Shown one piece after another: positions 8,195-16,925 of a DNA stretch of 64,000 nucleotides (the first letter of the stretch is position 1; every line of letters starts with the position of its first letter). The notes below the pieces were generated by a model that made no database searches, was not told the DNA's origin, and saw only the letters and a list, made by a program, of their open reading frames with translations. The stretch covers positions 4,978,001 to 5,042,000 of the forward strand of contig CP163498.1 in assembly GCA_041071465.1 (NCBI GenBank), read 5' to 3'. The translations under genes were made by a program, and so were the position numbers. Origin of the DNA: Pseudomonas putida. Lineage in GTDB: Bacteria; Pseudomonadota; Gammaproteobacteria; Pseudomonadales; Pseudomonadaceae.

Positions 8195-9060
8195 TGGGTT
8201 TGCGCGGCAAAGTCGATGAACCGTTTGCTGGCGAGCGAAAGGTATTCCCCCGAGCGCCAGCACAAGCGGAAACTCATCTGCTGTGCCGGCCGGAAGGGCA
8301 CACCGACGATGCCTGGCGTGCGCTGTTGCACCGAGCGCAGCAGGGTGGCCACCCCCATGTTGTCCAATGCGGCCTGCACCACAAGCGAGACGAAGTTGCT
8401 CTGCAGCGCCACTTGGTAAGTGATGCCATGCTCGGCAAAGAACGCGTCCAGCAGATGGCGTTGCACGAAGGTGCGGTCGAACACCACCATGTCGGTATTA
8501 CGCAGGTCTTCGGCGGTGAGGAAAGCCTTGCCGGCATAGGGGTGATCGGGGTGCATGCACGCCAGCATCTCGTCGCTGCCCAGCAGGATCGATTCCTTGT
8601 CCGGCGGCACACGCCGGGACTCCAGCAGTGCGAGGTCGATTTCCCGCTGCTCCAGCCGATGGCCAATGTCTTCGGCACTGCCTTCGAACACGGTCATGGC
8701 AATGCCTGGGTACAACTGGCGGAAGGCGTTCATCAAACCGGGCACGTAGTGCAGGCCGAACATCGGCGGAATACCCAGGCGCACTTCGCCGCGCTTCAGG
8801 TCGGCCATGTCGCGCAGTTCTTGTCGGGCAACATCCATCTCGCGCAGGGCCGAGGCAATGCGTGGCAGAAATTGCTCGCCTTCTGCCGTGAGGATCACTT
8901 TGCGCGTGGTGCGGTTGAACAGGGTGACGCCCAGTTCTTCTTCCAGCCGGGTAACGGCCATGCTCAGCGCTGGCTGGGCGATGTGCAGGTGCTGCGCGGC
9001 CTTGGTGAAGCTGCCTTGCCGGACGATTTCGACACAGCAACGCAATGCCTTGAGGTTCAT
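8179..9060 (-). CDS. LysR-family transcriptional regulator
   Basis: 293 residues, the normal LysR size. The N-terminus is the winged helix (LRCCVEIVRQGSFTKAAQHL, then PALSMAVTRLEEELGVTLF), followed by a two-lobe effector domain (LRLGIPPMF-type start near residue 92). It is divergent from the acetolactate synthase-like gene, with a 185-base gap holding a good LysR-type palindrome. By the usual LysR arrangement it should regulate that gene. Confidence 0.88.
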   Translation of the reverse strand: MNLKALRCCVEIVRQGSFTKAAQHLHIAQPALSMAVTRLEEELGVTLFNRTTRKVILTAEGEQFLPRIASALREMDVARQELRDMADLKRGEVRLGIPPMFGLHYVPGLMNAFRQLYPGIAMTVFEGSAEDIGHRLEQREIDLALLESRRVPPDKESILLGSDEMLACMHPDHPYAGKAFLTAEDLRNTDMVVFDRTFVQRHLLDAFFAEHGITYQVALQSNFVSLVVQAALDNMGVATLLRSVQQRTPGIVGVPFRPAQQMSFRLCWRSGEYLSLASKRFIDFAAQTHYLER

Positions 9061-9104
9061 TGAGGGGTGCTACCTTTCATGCGAGCTGCATTCATAACGA
9101 ACTG

Positions 9105-9119
9105 TGATGCTAAGCATCA
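9105..9119. promoter_or_regulatory. LysR-type operator palindrome
   Basis: TGATGCTAAGCATCA is a 6-base perfect inverted repeat with a 3-base centre, 45 bases upstream of the LysR start codon and about 127 upstream of the synthase start. An AT-rich stretch (9122-9143) follows and may hold the synthase promoter. Confidence 0.5.
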
Positions 9120-9245
9120 TAACAATATATTTATTATTATTAACCAGAGGGCCTACGATGCGCGCCACTGAGACATCCTGCAACATCTCAGTCACGCAGC
9201 TTAATAAATCTGCAATCCCACAAAGATTTTGAGGTAGTACCCCAA

Positions 9246-10889
9246 ATGGCCAAGGCCGCCGATGTCGTTGTGCAATGCCTGGAAAACGAAGGTGTCGAGT
9301 ATGTATTCGGCATTCCTGGTGAGGAAAACCTCGACCTGCTCGAATCCCTGCGCAAGTCGAAGATCAAGCTGGTACTGACCCGTCACGAGCAGTCTGCAGG
9401 TTTCATGGCTGCCACCTACGGCCGCCTGACCGGCAAGACCGGCGTCAGCCTGTCGACCCTTGGCCCTGGCGCCACCAACCTGGTCACCGCCAGCGCCTAT
9501 GCCTACCTGGGCGGCATGCCGATGATGATGATCACCGGGCAGAAGCCGATCAAGAAGTCCAAGCAGGGCCGCTTCCAGATCATTGACGTGTGCGGCATGA
9601 TGGACCCCATCACCAAGTACACCCACCAGTTCGCCTCGGCCGACAACATCCCGTCGCGCATGCGCGAAGCCTTCCGCCTGGCCGAAGAAGAAAAGCCGGG
9701 GGCGGTACACCTGGAGCTGCCGGAAGACATCGCCGCCGAGCAGACTGATGCACTGCCGATCCCGCGCAGCTTGCACCGCCGCCCGCTGGCCGAGCACGTG
9801 GCCATCGAAGCAGCCGTCGAGAAACTGCTGAACGCCCGTAACCCGATCCTGGTGATCGGCGCAGGCGCCAACCGCAAGATGACCGCCAAGGTCCTCAAGC
9901 AACTGATCGACAAGACCGGCATCCCGTTCATCACCACCCAGATGGGTAAAGGTGTGGTCGACGAGCGCCACCCGCGCTTCCTGGGTAACGCCGCGCTGTC
10001 GTCGGGTGACTTCGTTCACCGCGCCGTCGAAGCGGCCGACCTGATCATCAACATCGGCCACGACGTGATCGAGAAGCCGCCATTCTTCATGGTCCGTGGC
10101 GGCACCGAGGTCATCCACATCAACTTCCGCTCCGCTGAAGTCGATGCCGTGTACTTCCCGCAGGTTGAAGTGATCGGCGACATTGCCAACGCTGTGTGGC
10201 AGATCAGCGAAGCGCTGAACGACACGTCGCACTGGGACTTCACCCGCCTGATGGCCATTCGTGAAGCCAACGAAGCACAGATCGCCGAAGGTGCCGACGA
10301 TAACCGCTTCCCGGTCTACCCGCAGCGCCTGGTGGCCGACATCCGTCGTGTACTGCCGTCCGAAGGCATCGTTGCCCTGGACAACGGCATCTACAAGATC
10401 TGGTTCGCCCGTAACTACAAGGCGCACAAGCCCAACACCGTGCTGCTGGACAACGCCCTGGCGACCATGGGCGCCGGCTTGCCATCGGCGATGGCCGCGC
10501 ACCTGGTGCACCCGGACCGCCCGGTAATTTCGGTGTGCGGTGACGGTGGCTTCATGATGAACAGCCAGGAGCTGGAAACTGCGGTACGTCTGGGCATGCA
10601 CATCACCGTGGTGATCCTGCGTGACGACGGCTATGGCATGATCCGCTGGAAGCAGGCCAACATGGGCTTCACCGATTTCGGCCTGGACTACGGCAACCCG
10701 GACTTCGTCAAATACGCCGAAGCCTATGGTGCCAATGGCCACCGCGTGGAAAGCGCCGAAGGCCTGCTGCCGCTGCTGGAACACTGCATCAAGACCCCAG
10801 GCGTGCACGTGATCGACTGCCCGGTCGACTACAGCGAGAACGACCGCATCCTCAACAGCGAGTTGCGTGAGCGCGCGCTGGCGGTATAA
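9246..10889 (+). CDS. acetolactate synthase-like ThDP-dependent enzyme (catabolic, large subunit only)
   Basis: 547 residues, with the three ThDP-enzyme domains. The N-terminal Pyr domain has VEYVFGIPGEENLDLL with the catalytic glutamate in RHEQSAGFMA; the middle domain has VIGAGANRK; the C-terminal PP domain has the metal-binding GDGGFMMN and DDGYGMIRW. This profile fits catabolic acetolactate synthase (AlsS-like), which joins two pyruvates without FAD or a regulatory subunit. No small-subunit gene is adjacent. Alternative activities in the family include other alpha-keto-acid ligases or decarboxylases. The start follows TTTTGAGGTAG. A divergent LysR gene probably controls it, and a large inverted repeat follows its end. 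Confidence 0.8.
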   Translation: MAKAADVVVQCLENEGVEYVFGIPGEENLDLLESLRKSKIKLVLTRHEQSAGFMAATYGRLTGKTGVSLSTLGPGATNLVTASAYAYLGGMPMMMITGQKPIKKSKQGRFQIIDVCGMMDPITKYTHQFASADNIPSRMREAFRLAEEEKPGAVHLELPEDIAAEQTDALPIPRSLHRRPLAEHVAIEAAVEKLLNARNPILVIGAGANRKMTAKVLKQLIDKTGIPFITTQMGKGVVDERHPRFLGNAALSSGDFVHRAVEAADLIINIGHDVIEKPPFFMVRGGTEVIHINFRSAEVDAVYFPQVEVIGDIANAVWQISEALNDTSHWDFTRLMAIREANEAQIAEGADDNRFPVYPQRLVADIRRVLPSEGIVALDNGIYKIWFARNYKAHKPNTVLLDNALATMGAGLPSAMAAHLVHPDRPVISVCGDGGFMMNSQELETAVRLGMHITVVILRDDGYGMIRWKQANMGFTDFGLDYGNPDFVKYAEAYGANGHRVESAEGLLPLLEHCIKTPGVHVIDCPVDYSENDRILNSELRERALAV

Positions 10890-10935
10890 CGCCTGACAGG
10901 GCTGGCGCCACTTCATGGCTGGCGCCGTGCCCTTG

Positions 10936-11025
10936 TTGTAACAGCCTTGTGCTGCGAAGAGGCCCGTATAGCCGACACATCACTGTCAGCCGTACGGGCC
11001 TTTTCGCAGCACGAGGCTGCTACAA
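10936..11025. repeat. REP-like inverted repeat / bidirectional terminator
   Basis: Two 33-base arms (10936-10968 and 10993-11025) pair with three mismatches around a 24-base loop. The core arms GTGCTGCGAA / TTCGCAGCAC and GGCCCGTA / TACGGGCC are perfect. It sits exactly between the convergent synthase and phytochrome genes. The sequence style (TGCGAAgAGGCCCG) is like the REP elements of the P. putida group. It would form a long stem in both transcripts and probably ends both. Confidence 0.75.
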
Positions 11026-11029
11026 CCAT

Positions 11030-13573
11030 TCAGCCCAGATCGAGCAACCGTTTCACGCTGGCCAGAATGGCATTGGCGTCATAGGGCTTGCGTGTGACGG
11101 GCACGTGCTGCAGGTGCTCGGGAATGCTGATGCTGTCGCCATAGCCGGTGGCGAACAGGAACGGAATCTGCCGACGCACCAGTTCATCGGCCACAGAAAT
11201 GGATGTGCCAGTGCCCAGGTTGACATCCAATATCGCGGCATCCGGTGTGCGACTGGCAATCAAGCGCAAGGCTTCATCTTCGGAGCTGGCGGTGATCACG
11301 TCCTTGATCTGCGCATCGTTGAGAATCTGTTCCAGGCCAATCGCGATCACCAGCTGGTCTTCGAGGATCAGCACACTCAGCCCTGTTTGCGCTGCGAAGA
11401 TATCCTTGGCACGTGCGATGGGCGCAGCCAGGCTCGCGGGTTCGGCAGCCTCGGCCACGGAAAGGTGCATTGCAGGAATCTTGAACAACCCTTGCAGGCC
11501 TTCGGCGTGATACTCCACCGCGCTCGTGCCGCCAAGGTCGAACGGGATACTGCGGTCGATCAGCACCGAGCCAAAGCCATTGCGGGTAGGTGGCCGAACC
11601 GTTGGCCCGCCGCTTTCACGCCAACTGATGGCGCAGGCGTTGGTAGCGTCGATGGCCCAGCTCACTGCAAGCTTGCCGCCAGCCCGCGACAGCGCGCCGT
11701 ATTTGGCGGCATTGGTTGCCAGCTCGTGCAGCACCAAAGCCATGACCGAATAGGCGCGGGCATCAAGGGTAACATTCGGGCCCTGCAGCTCGATCACCCC
11801 AGCGGCGGTGCGGTAGGGTGAAAGCTCTGCCTCCAGCAGCTTGGCCAGTCGCCCGCCACCATCACCACGTACCACTTGATCGTGAGCGAGAGACAACGCC
11901 TGGATGCGCCCCTTCAGTGTCGCCACGTAGTCCTGCAGTGTCTGGCTTTCCGAGGTCGGGTGGGCAACCAGAGCGCCGATCAACGACAGAATGTTCTTGA
12001 CCCGATGATTGAGTTCTTCGTTGAGGATGCGCTGGCGCACTTCCGCCTTCGTGCGCTCGCTGGCCAGTAGTTCGCTGTTGTACAGCACCACTTCGACGAT
12101 GGCGGTACGGATGGAGTCGCCAAACTGGCGGTCCTGTTCGGTCCAGGGCAGCGACTGCTGGTGAACGGTTTCTTTCCAGATGGCAAAGCTTTTGCGGGGT
12201 GTCAGGCGGTCGCCCAGCAAGCCGCTGTCGTAGGTCTTGTTCGGGTCCCCGGCCCAGTCGAGCGTCTCGACCACCTCCTTGCGGAAGAAGATCAGGTAAT
12301 CCCTCGGCTGCTGCGACATCGGGATGATCAGGACGCCCGATACTTCGGTAAAGTATGCCTGGGCTGAAGGTAATACCATCGACAGACGGTTGGACGCCCA
12401 GGTCCGGCCTTCGCTGACCATGTCTGCCAGGCGCAGCAAATCGGGGACGGCCGTTTTAGGCGGCACCAGGCCGACGGTTGACCAGCGGCCTTGTAGCGAC
12501 ATGCCGATGCCATCGCAGGGGATCAGCGACATCAACCGTGGCAGGCGTGCGTGGAAGAACGAATCGATGTCAGCGGTCTGGTTGGCGTCGCGCAGCATGC
12601 TGTCCAGCGCTTTGTGAACCTGCACGGCAGCTTCGAGCTTCTGCCGGCTGCGCAAGGTCTCGATGTGCAGGGAGAAGAACTCGCCGAACATCTCTGCGGC
12701 TACCCGCTGCCCCATGGCCAGGGTGCGGGGTGCATAGTGGTGGCAGGCGATCATCCCCCACAGTTCGCCGTTGACGATCACCGATATCGACATCGAGGCG
12801 CCCACGCCCATGTTGCACAGGTACTCGCAATGGATCGGCGACACGCTGCGCAGGTGCGCGTAGGACAGGTCGAGCGGTTCGCCTGACGGATCGAGGACAG
12901 GCTCGATGGCCACCGTTTTGAACTGGGCGTCGGAAATGACCCGGATCGGGTTGCGCAGATAAAGCGCACGGGCCTGCTGCGGGATGTCGGACGCGGGAAA
13001 GTACTGGCCCATGAAGCTTTCGAGGTCGCTGCGCCTGGCCTCTGCGACCACCTTGCCGGCACCGTCGGTGCCTAGCTGGTAGATCATCACCCGGTCATAG
13101 CCAAGCACTGCTCGGACAAAGCGGGCGGCGTCGCGGAACAATTTGCTGGTTTGTTCGATTTCGCGCAGCTGGGCAATCAGGGTTCGCGCCAGCTCAATAG
13201 GCTCGGCGATGCTGGCGCCGGCCGGTTCGAACTCCAGGATCGCAGTGCCTTTGAACAGGTGGGCGGCGACATCGAAAGCCTGGCCGTTAGGCAGCCTAAC
13301 GCTGAAGCTGAGTGCAGGGCGCGAGGCTTCGCGAGTACGGGCCAACGCGTTGCGCAAGGTGTGGGCTACCTCGTCCCCTAGCACCGCTTGCAGCTTCTGG
13401 CCGTTGATATCGCCTGTTATGCCAAGCACATCCGGGGCGTTGACTGAATGGCGCAGGACCACGGTCGCCGATGCATCACAGGCCAGCAGGCAGCCGTGGG
13501 GTTGGATGCTGCCGGGCGTCTGGATGGGCTCGCGGTCGCAGTTGGTCAGGTTTACTTGGGGGTTGAAGGTCAT
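11030..13573 (-). CDS. bphP: bacteriophytochrome hybrid histidine kinase (PAS-GAF-PHY-HWE kinase-REC)
   Basis: 847 residues from the ATG at 13573; the reading frame extends to 13702 but that part lacks phytochrome sequence. The N-terminus has NLTNCDREPIQTPGSIQPHG, where C12 is the biliverdin-attaching cysteine of bacteriophytochromes. The GAF domain has the MGQYFPASDIPQQAR knot region, followed by a PHY domain. The kinase has NEELNHRVKNILSLIGALV with H523, the HWE/HisKA_2 type rather than the classical type. A receiver domain ends the protein, with ILDVNLG giving the phosphate-accepting D783. It should sense red/far-red light and signal by phosphotransfer. No heme-oxygenase gene, needed to make biliverdin, is next to it. 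Confidence 0.9.
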   Translation of the reverse strand: MTFNPQVNLTNCDREPIQTPGSIQPHGCLLACDASATVVLRHSVNAPDVLGITGDINGQKLQAVLGDEVAHTLRNALARTREASRPALSFSVRLPNGQAFDVAAHLFKGTAILEFEPAGASIAEPIELARTLIAQLREIEQTSKLFRDAARFVRAVLGYDRVMIYQLGTDGAGKVVAEARRSDLESFMGQYFPASDIPQQARALYLRNPIRVISDAQFKTVAIEPVLDPSGEPLDLSYAHLRSVSPIHCEYLCNMGVGASMSISVIVNGELWGMIACHHYAPRTLAMGQRVAAEMFGEFFSLHIETLRSRQKLEAAVQVHKALDSMLRDANQTADIDSFFHARLPRLMSLIPCDGIGMSLQGRWSTVGLVPPKTAVPDLLRLADMVSEGRTWASNRLSMVLPSAQAYFTEVSGVLIIPMSQQPRDYLIFFRKEVVETLDWAGDPNKTYDSGLLGDRLTPRKSFAIWKETVHQQSLPWTEQDRQFGDSIRTAIVEVVLYNSELLASERTKAEVRQRILNEELNHRVKNILSLIGALVAHPTSESQTLQDYVATLKGRIQALSLAHDQVVRGDGGGRLAKLLEAELSPYRTAAGVIELQGPNVTLDARAYSVMALVLHELATNAAKYGALSRAGGKLAVSWAIDATNACAISWRESGGPTVRPPTRNGFGSVLIDRSIPFDLGGTSAVEYHAEGLQGLFKIPAMHLSVAEAAEPASLAAPIARAKDIFAAQTGLSVLILEDQLVIAIGLEQILNDAQIKDVITASSEDEALRLIASRTPDAAILDVNLGTGTSISVADELVRRQIPFLFATGYGDSISIPEHLQHVPVTRKPYDANAILASVKRLLDLG

Positions 13574-13732
13574 TGGCCGGTGCCTGTGGCTAAAGGGGAG
13601 GCAGCCAGCACGGCCTCCATCGTCCGTCAGACTAGCAGGCATTGCCGCATTTGGGCACGGCAGGTGAAAGCGCGCTTGCAAGCAAGGCCGAGAGGTTTGC
13701 ATGCTCCGGCCCCTTACCTGTTACGTGATTCA

Positions 13733-15055
13733 CTACGCTTCTTCGAAATGCATCTCGGGTGGCTGCTTGCTGAAACCGCGGGTAATTGCGGTCAGGTAAA
13801 GCATGCCCAGGCACAACCATCCCAGCCCCAGGTAGATTGCCAGGTGATCCAGGCTTGCCATCAGCCACACGTTGGACACCAAGCCCACCAGTGGGAATGC
13901 CAGGTATAGAAGTACGGCTGTGCCGCCGCGTTGCCCCATGGCCAGCCAGTAATGGAAGATGACCGCCAGGTTGACCAGGCTGAAGGCCAGGAAGGCGCCG
14001 AAGTTGATGAACGAAGTGGACGTGGTCACATCCATGCGCAAGGCGAGCAGGGCGACGACCCCGCACAGGATGATACTGGGCACTGGTGTGCTGAAGCGCT
14101 CGCTCAGCTTGCCAAAGAACGACTTGGGCAACACACCGTCACGGCCCATTGCATACAGCAGCCGGGAGGCGCTGGCTTGAGCCGACAGGCCAGAGGTGAA
14201 CTGGCCAACGATCAGCCCCAGCAGGAAAACGCTCACGAACAGGTCGCCGCCGATGTTCTGGGCGATTTCATAGGCTGCCGCATCTGCGTTGATGAAGTCG
14301 GTAGACGGGTGGGCCAGCTGCACGAAGTAGCTGCAGGCGATGAACAGACCGCCGCCAATCAGGGTGATCAGCAGGATGGCCCTTGGGATGTTCTTGCGTG
14401 GCTCCTTGGTCTCTTCAGTCAGGGTACTGACGGCATCGAAGCCGAGGAAGGAGTAACAGGCGATCGCGGCACCGCTCATGATCAGCGGCAACTGGGCACC
14501 TTCCTTGTAGAAGGGCTCGAGGGTCCATAGCGGTACCGTGGGATCACCCCACACGTAGTGCACGGCGAGGGCGACAAACGCCGCCAGCACCAGAAGCTGA
14601 ATGAGCATCAGCAGGCCGTTTACGGTTTTCGCCAGGCGCAGGCCAATCACATTGATGGTGGTGGTCACAGCGATGAACGCCAGAACCCAGATGGCCTGCG
14701 GCACACTGGGGAAAGCCGAGTGCAGGTAGGCGGCACCAATCAGCCAGATCGCCATGGGCAGGAACAGGTAGTCGAGCAGCACCGCCCAACCGGTGATGAA
14801 GCCCAGTTGCGGGCTGATCGACTTGCGTACGTAGGTATAGGCGGACCCGGCAACCGGGAAGGCGCGCGCCATGTTGCCATAGCTCAAGGCGGTGAACAGC
14901 ATGGCGATGGCGGCCGCAAGGTAGGCTGCGGGCACCATCCCTGCGGTGGTATCCGCCAGAATGCCAAAGGTACCAAGGACGATGATCGGGGTCATGTAGG
15001 CGATGCCGAAAAGCACCACCGAACCCAGCGAAAGTGTTCGCTTGAGTGTGGCCAT
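13733..15055 (-). CDS. APC-family amino-acid/polyamine permease (PuuP-like)
   Basis: 440 residues with about twelve membrane segments. Signatures are VLFGIAYMTPIIVLGTFG in helix 1, FPVAGSAYTYVRKSISPQLG after helix 2, and FLGFDAVSTLTEETKEPRKN in the helix 6-7 region; all are typical of the APC superfamily and nearest to putrescine/GABA-type importers. The ATG follows GGAGCAAGC. It is followed on the map by a nitrilase-type amidase on the same strand, whose start is 918 bases upstream, so the amidase is transcribed first and the permease second. The likely role is uptake of an amine or amide substrate. Confidence 0.85.
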   Translation of the reverse strand: MATLKRTLSLGSVVLFGIAYMTPIIVLGTFGILADTTAGMVPAAYLAAAIAMLFTALSYGNMARAFPVAGSAYTYVRKSISPQLGFITGWAVLLDYLFLPMAIWLIGAAYLHSAFPSVPQAIWVLAFIAVTTTINVIGLRLAKTVNGLLMLIQLLVLAAFVALAVHYVWGDPTVPLWTLEPFYKEGAQLPLIMSGAAIACYSFLGFDAVSTLTEETKEPRKNIPRAILLITLIGGGLFIACSYFVQLAHPSTDFINADAAAYEIAQNIGGDLFVSVFLLGLIVGQFTSGLSAQASASRLLYAMGRDGVLPKSFFGKLSERFSTPVPSIILCGVVALLALRMDVTTSTSFINFGAFLAFSLVNLAVIFHYWLAMGQRGGTAVLLYLAFPLVGLVSNVWLMASLDHLAIYLGLGWLCLGMLYLTAITRGFSKQPPEMHFEEA

Positions 15056-15152
15056 TACTGCTTGCTCCAGCTTGTGATTGTTATTCAGAGTCGAACGTGC
15101 TGCCGTCCTTGGCGGCCTTGCTTGCCCGTGAGGGGGCTTGAATGGCGGAGTA

Positions 15153-15974
15153 TCAGGAGGGGATGATCAATTCGCGCAGGCCGTTTTCATGCTCGAGCAG
15201 TTCACCTGGCAGGCGAATACGGCGCTGGGCGATGTAGCTGTAGTCGCGCCGTGCTTGTTGCAGTTGCTCCATGGCCAGCTCGACGGTCATGCGGCACTCG
15301 CCACGGCCCGCTTCGCATAGCAACTGGCCGTAGGGGTCGACCACGGCACTGCCACCGGCAAAGACCAGGCCGCCATCACCGTCACCGACCCGGTTGACCA
15401 TGACCGCGAAGGCCTGGTTTTCCATGGCACGCGCGCTGATGGCGGTTTTGTGAGTTGGGCCATACGGGTCCATGTTGCCGTTGGTGACGATGATCAGCTC
15501 GGCGCCGAGCTGGCCCAGGGCGCGGGCGGATTCGGGGAATTCGATGTCGAAGCAGATCAGCAAACCGACACGCACGCCTTTGAACAGGGTGGTGGCATAG
15601 CGATCCCCTGGGGTGAACACGCCGGAGTCTGATGCCCACAGGTGGGTCTTGCGGTAGCTGAGGGCGACGCCCTCCGGCGTGACCAGCACGGTGGTGTTGT
15701 AGAAGTTGCCGTCGACGGCGGCTTCGGCCATGCCCACCACTACAGCAACATCCCGCGCACAGGCTGCCTGCTGAATGGCCGTGATGCTCGGGCCATCGAG
15801 CGCTTCGGCGACCTGGCCAATGTTGTCTTCGGTAGGGAAGCCTGTCAGCTGGGTTTCGGGAAACACCAGCAGGTCGGTACCTGCGTGGCAGTTGTTGATT
15901 GCCTCGATGGTACGCTGCAAATTGTGTGCGGTGTCGCCATCGCGACCGGCCAGTTGCACAAGTTCGACCTTCAT
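15153..15974 (-). CDS. carbon-nitrogen hydrolase (nitrilase superfamily amidase)
   Basis: 273 residues from the ATG at 15974, which follows GAGGAA six bases upstream; the frame extends to 16013 without support. The catalytic triad is complete: E40 in LLVFPETQL, K109 in SYRKTHLW and C141 in VGLLICFDIEFPESAR. These enzymes hydrolyse aliphatic amides, N-carbamoyl amines or nitriles. The downstream permease and the divergent LuxR regulator suggest a small uptake-and-hydrolysis unit for an amide or amine. No signal peptide, so it is cytoplasmic. Confidence 0.87.
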   Translation of the reverse strand: MKVELVQLAGRDGDTAHNLQRTIEAINNCHAGTDLLVFPETQLTGFPTEDNIGQVAEALDGPSITAIQQAACARDVAVVVGMAEAAVDGNFYNTTVLVTPEGVALSYRKTHLWASDSGVFTPGDRYATTLFKGVRVGLLICFDIEFPESARALGQLGAELIIVTNGNMDPYGPTHKTAISARAMENQAFAVMVNRVGDGDGGLVFAGGSAVVDPYGQLLCEAGRGECRMTVELAMEQLQQARRDYSYIAQRRIRLPGELLEHENGLRELIIPS

Positions 15975-16118
15975 GTGGATTCCTCGACTGTCTGCTTCAA
16001 CCACCATGCGCAAGCGGCATGGGGCGTAAAAAACGACCCCGGTAAAGGTTCGGTCAGCGTAAGCTAGCCCGGATTATGGGGTGGTGATCACGCTTGGGGT
16101 ATTACGCCCACGTGGTAA

Positions 16119-16128
16119 CCCTGCAGGG
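16119..16128. promoter_or_regulatory. palindrome immediately upstream of the first LuxR gene
   Basis: CCCTGCAGGG is a perfect 10-base palindrome ending 8 bases before the start codon of the first LuxR gene, in the divergent region shared with the amidase gene. A similar GC-rich palindrome precedes the paralogous LuxR gene. It may be an autoregulatory site, though it also overlaps the ribosome site. Confidence 0.3.
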
Positions 16129-16135
16129 GTAGAGG

Positions 16136-16924
16136 ATGAATTTTACGCTGCACGACATTGCCTGGCACCGAGCGGTGGGCCAACTGATCGAAACGCTCGA
16201 TAAAGCGCATTTCTGGCCTGCCCTGGTGCGGCTGTTGAACGAATACGTGCCCTGCGACAGTTGGGTCGCGCTGCTGTTTTCGGCGGGGCAACCGCAGGTG
16301 TTTGCCGAATGCCCCAGCGAGGACGGCAACCCTGATCCGCTGTTCCAGGATTACTTGAACGGCCTGTACCTGCTGGACCCCTTCTATGTGGCCAGCCGCG
16401 AAGCTGCGGCATCTGGCCTGGTGCGGCTGGCGGACGTCGCCCCCGAGTGCTTCGAGCAGACCGATTACTACCAGCGCTACTTTCGCCTCAACGTGGTAGC
16501 GGATGAAATTCAGTTCAACGTGCAACTGGATGCGCAACGTACGCTTTGCCTTTCACTTGGCTGCAAACGCCGTTTCACCCTTGAACAGGTCACCCTGCTG
16601 GAACTGTTGCGGCCTTGGGTGTCTGGCCTGATGCGCCAGCGCATGGCTTTCGAGCGAGAGTTGTTGGAGGCGGCCACCAAGCCTGCGCCGCACTGGCAAA
16701 GCCGCATGGAGGAAAAGGTCGAGCAGATGCAGTCGCCGCTGACCGGACGTGAGCTGGAAGTGGGCCGGCTGATGCTCAGCGGCTGTTCGAGCAAGGAGAT
16801 TGCGCGCAAGCTGGAAATCTCTGTCGAAACCGTAAAGGTGCACCGCAAGCATATGTACAGCAAGCTGGGGATCAAGTCGCAATCGGAGTTGTTTTCGCTG
16901 TTTCTTCAGGCCCAGCTGGGTTGA
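16136..16924 (+). CDS. LuxR-family regulator with N-terminal sensory domain
   Basis: 262 residues. The C-terminal 65 residues are a GerE/LuxR helix-turn-helix: SPLTGRELEVGRLMLSG, then EIARKLEISVETVKVHRKHM. The N-terminal part (about 1-180) carries LNGLYLLDPFYVASREAA and QTDYYQRYFRLNVVADEIQF and is shared with the next, convergent LuxR gene. It has no REC domain or phosphate-accepting aspartate motif, so it probably binds a small molecule. It is divergent from the amidase-permease pair and is the natural candidate to regulate them. Confidence 0.85.
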   Translation: MNFTLHDIAWHRAVGQLIETLDKAHFWPALVRLLNEYVPCDSWVALLFSAGQPQVFAECPSEDGNPDPLFQDYLNGLYLLDPFYVASREAAASGLVRLADVAPECFEQTDYYQRYFRLNVVADEIQFNVQLDAQRTLCLSLGCKRRFTLEQVTLLELLRPWVSGLMRQRMAFERELLEAATKPAPHWQSRMEEKVEQMQSPLTGRELEVGRLMLSGCSSKEIARKLEISVETVKVHRKHMYSKLGIKSQSELFSLFLQAQLG

Positions 16925-16925
16925 C

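Noticed and set aside
9201..10916. A 571-codon frame on the minus strand opposite the acetolactate synthase-like gene
   Set aside because: Antisense shadow of a clear ThDP enzyme; no protein-like domain pattern or ribosome site.
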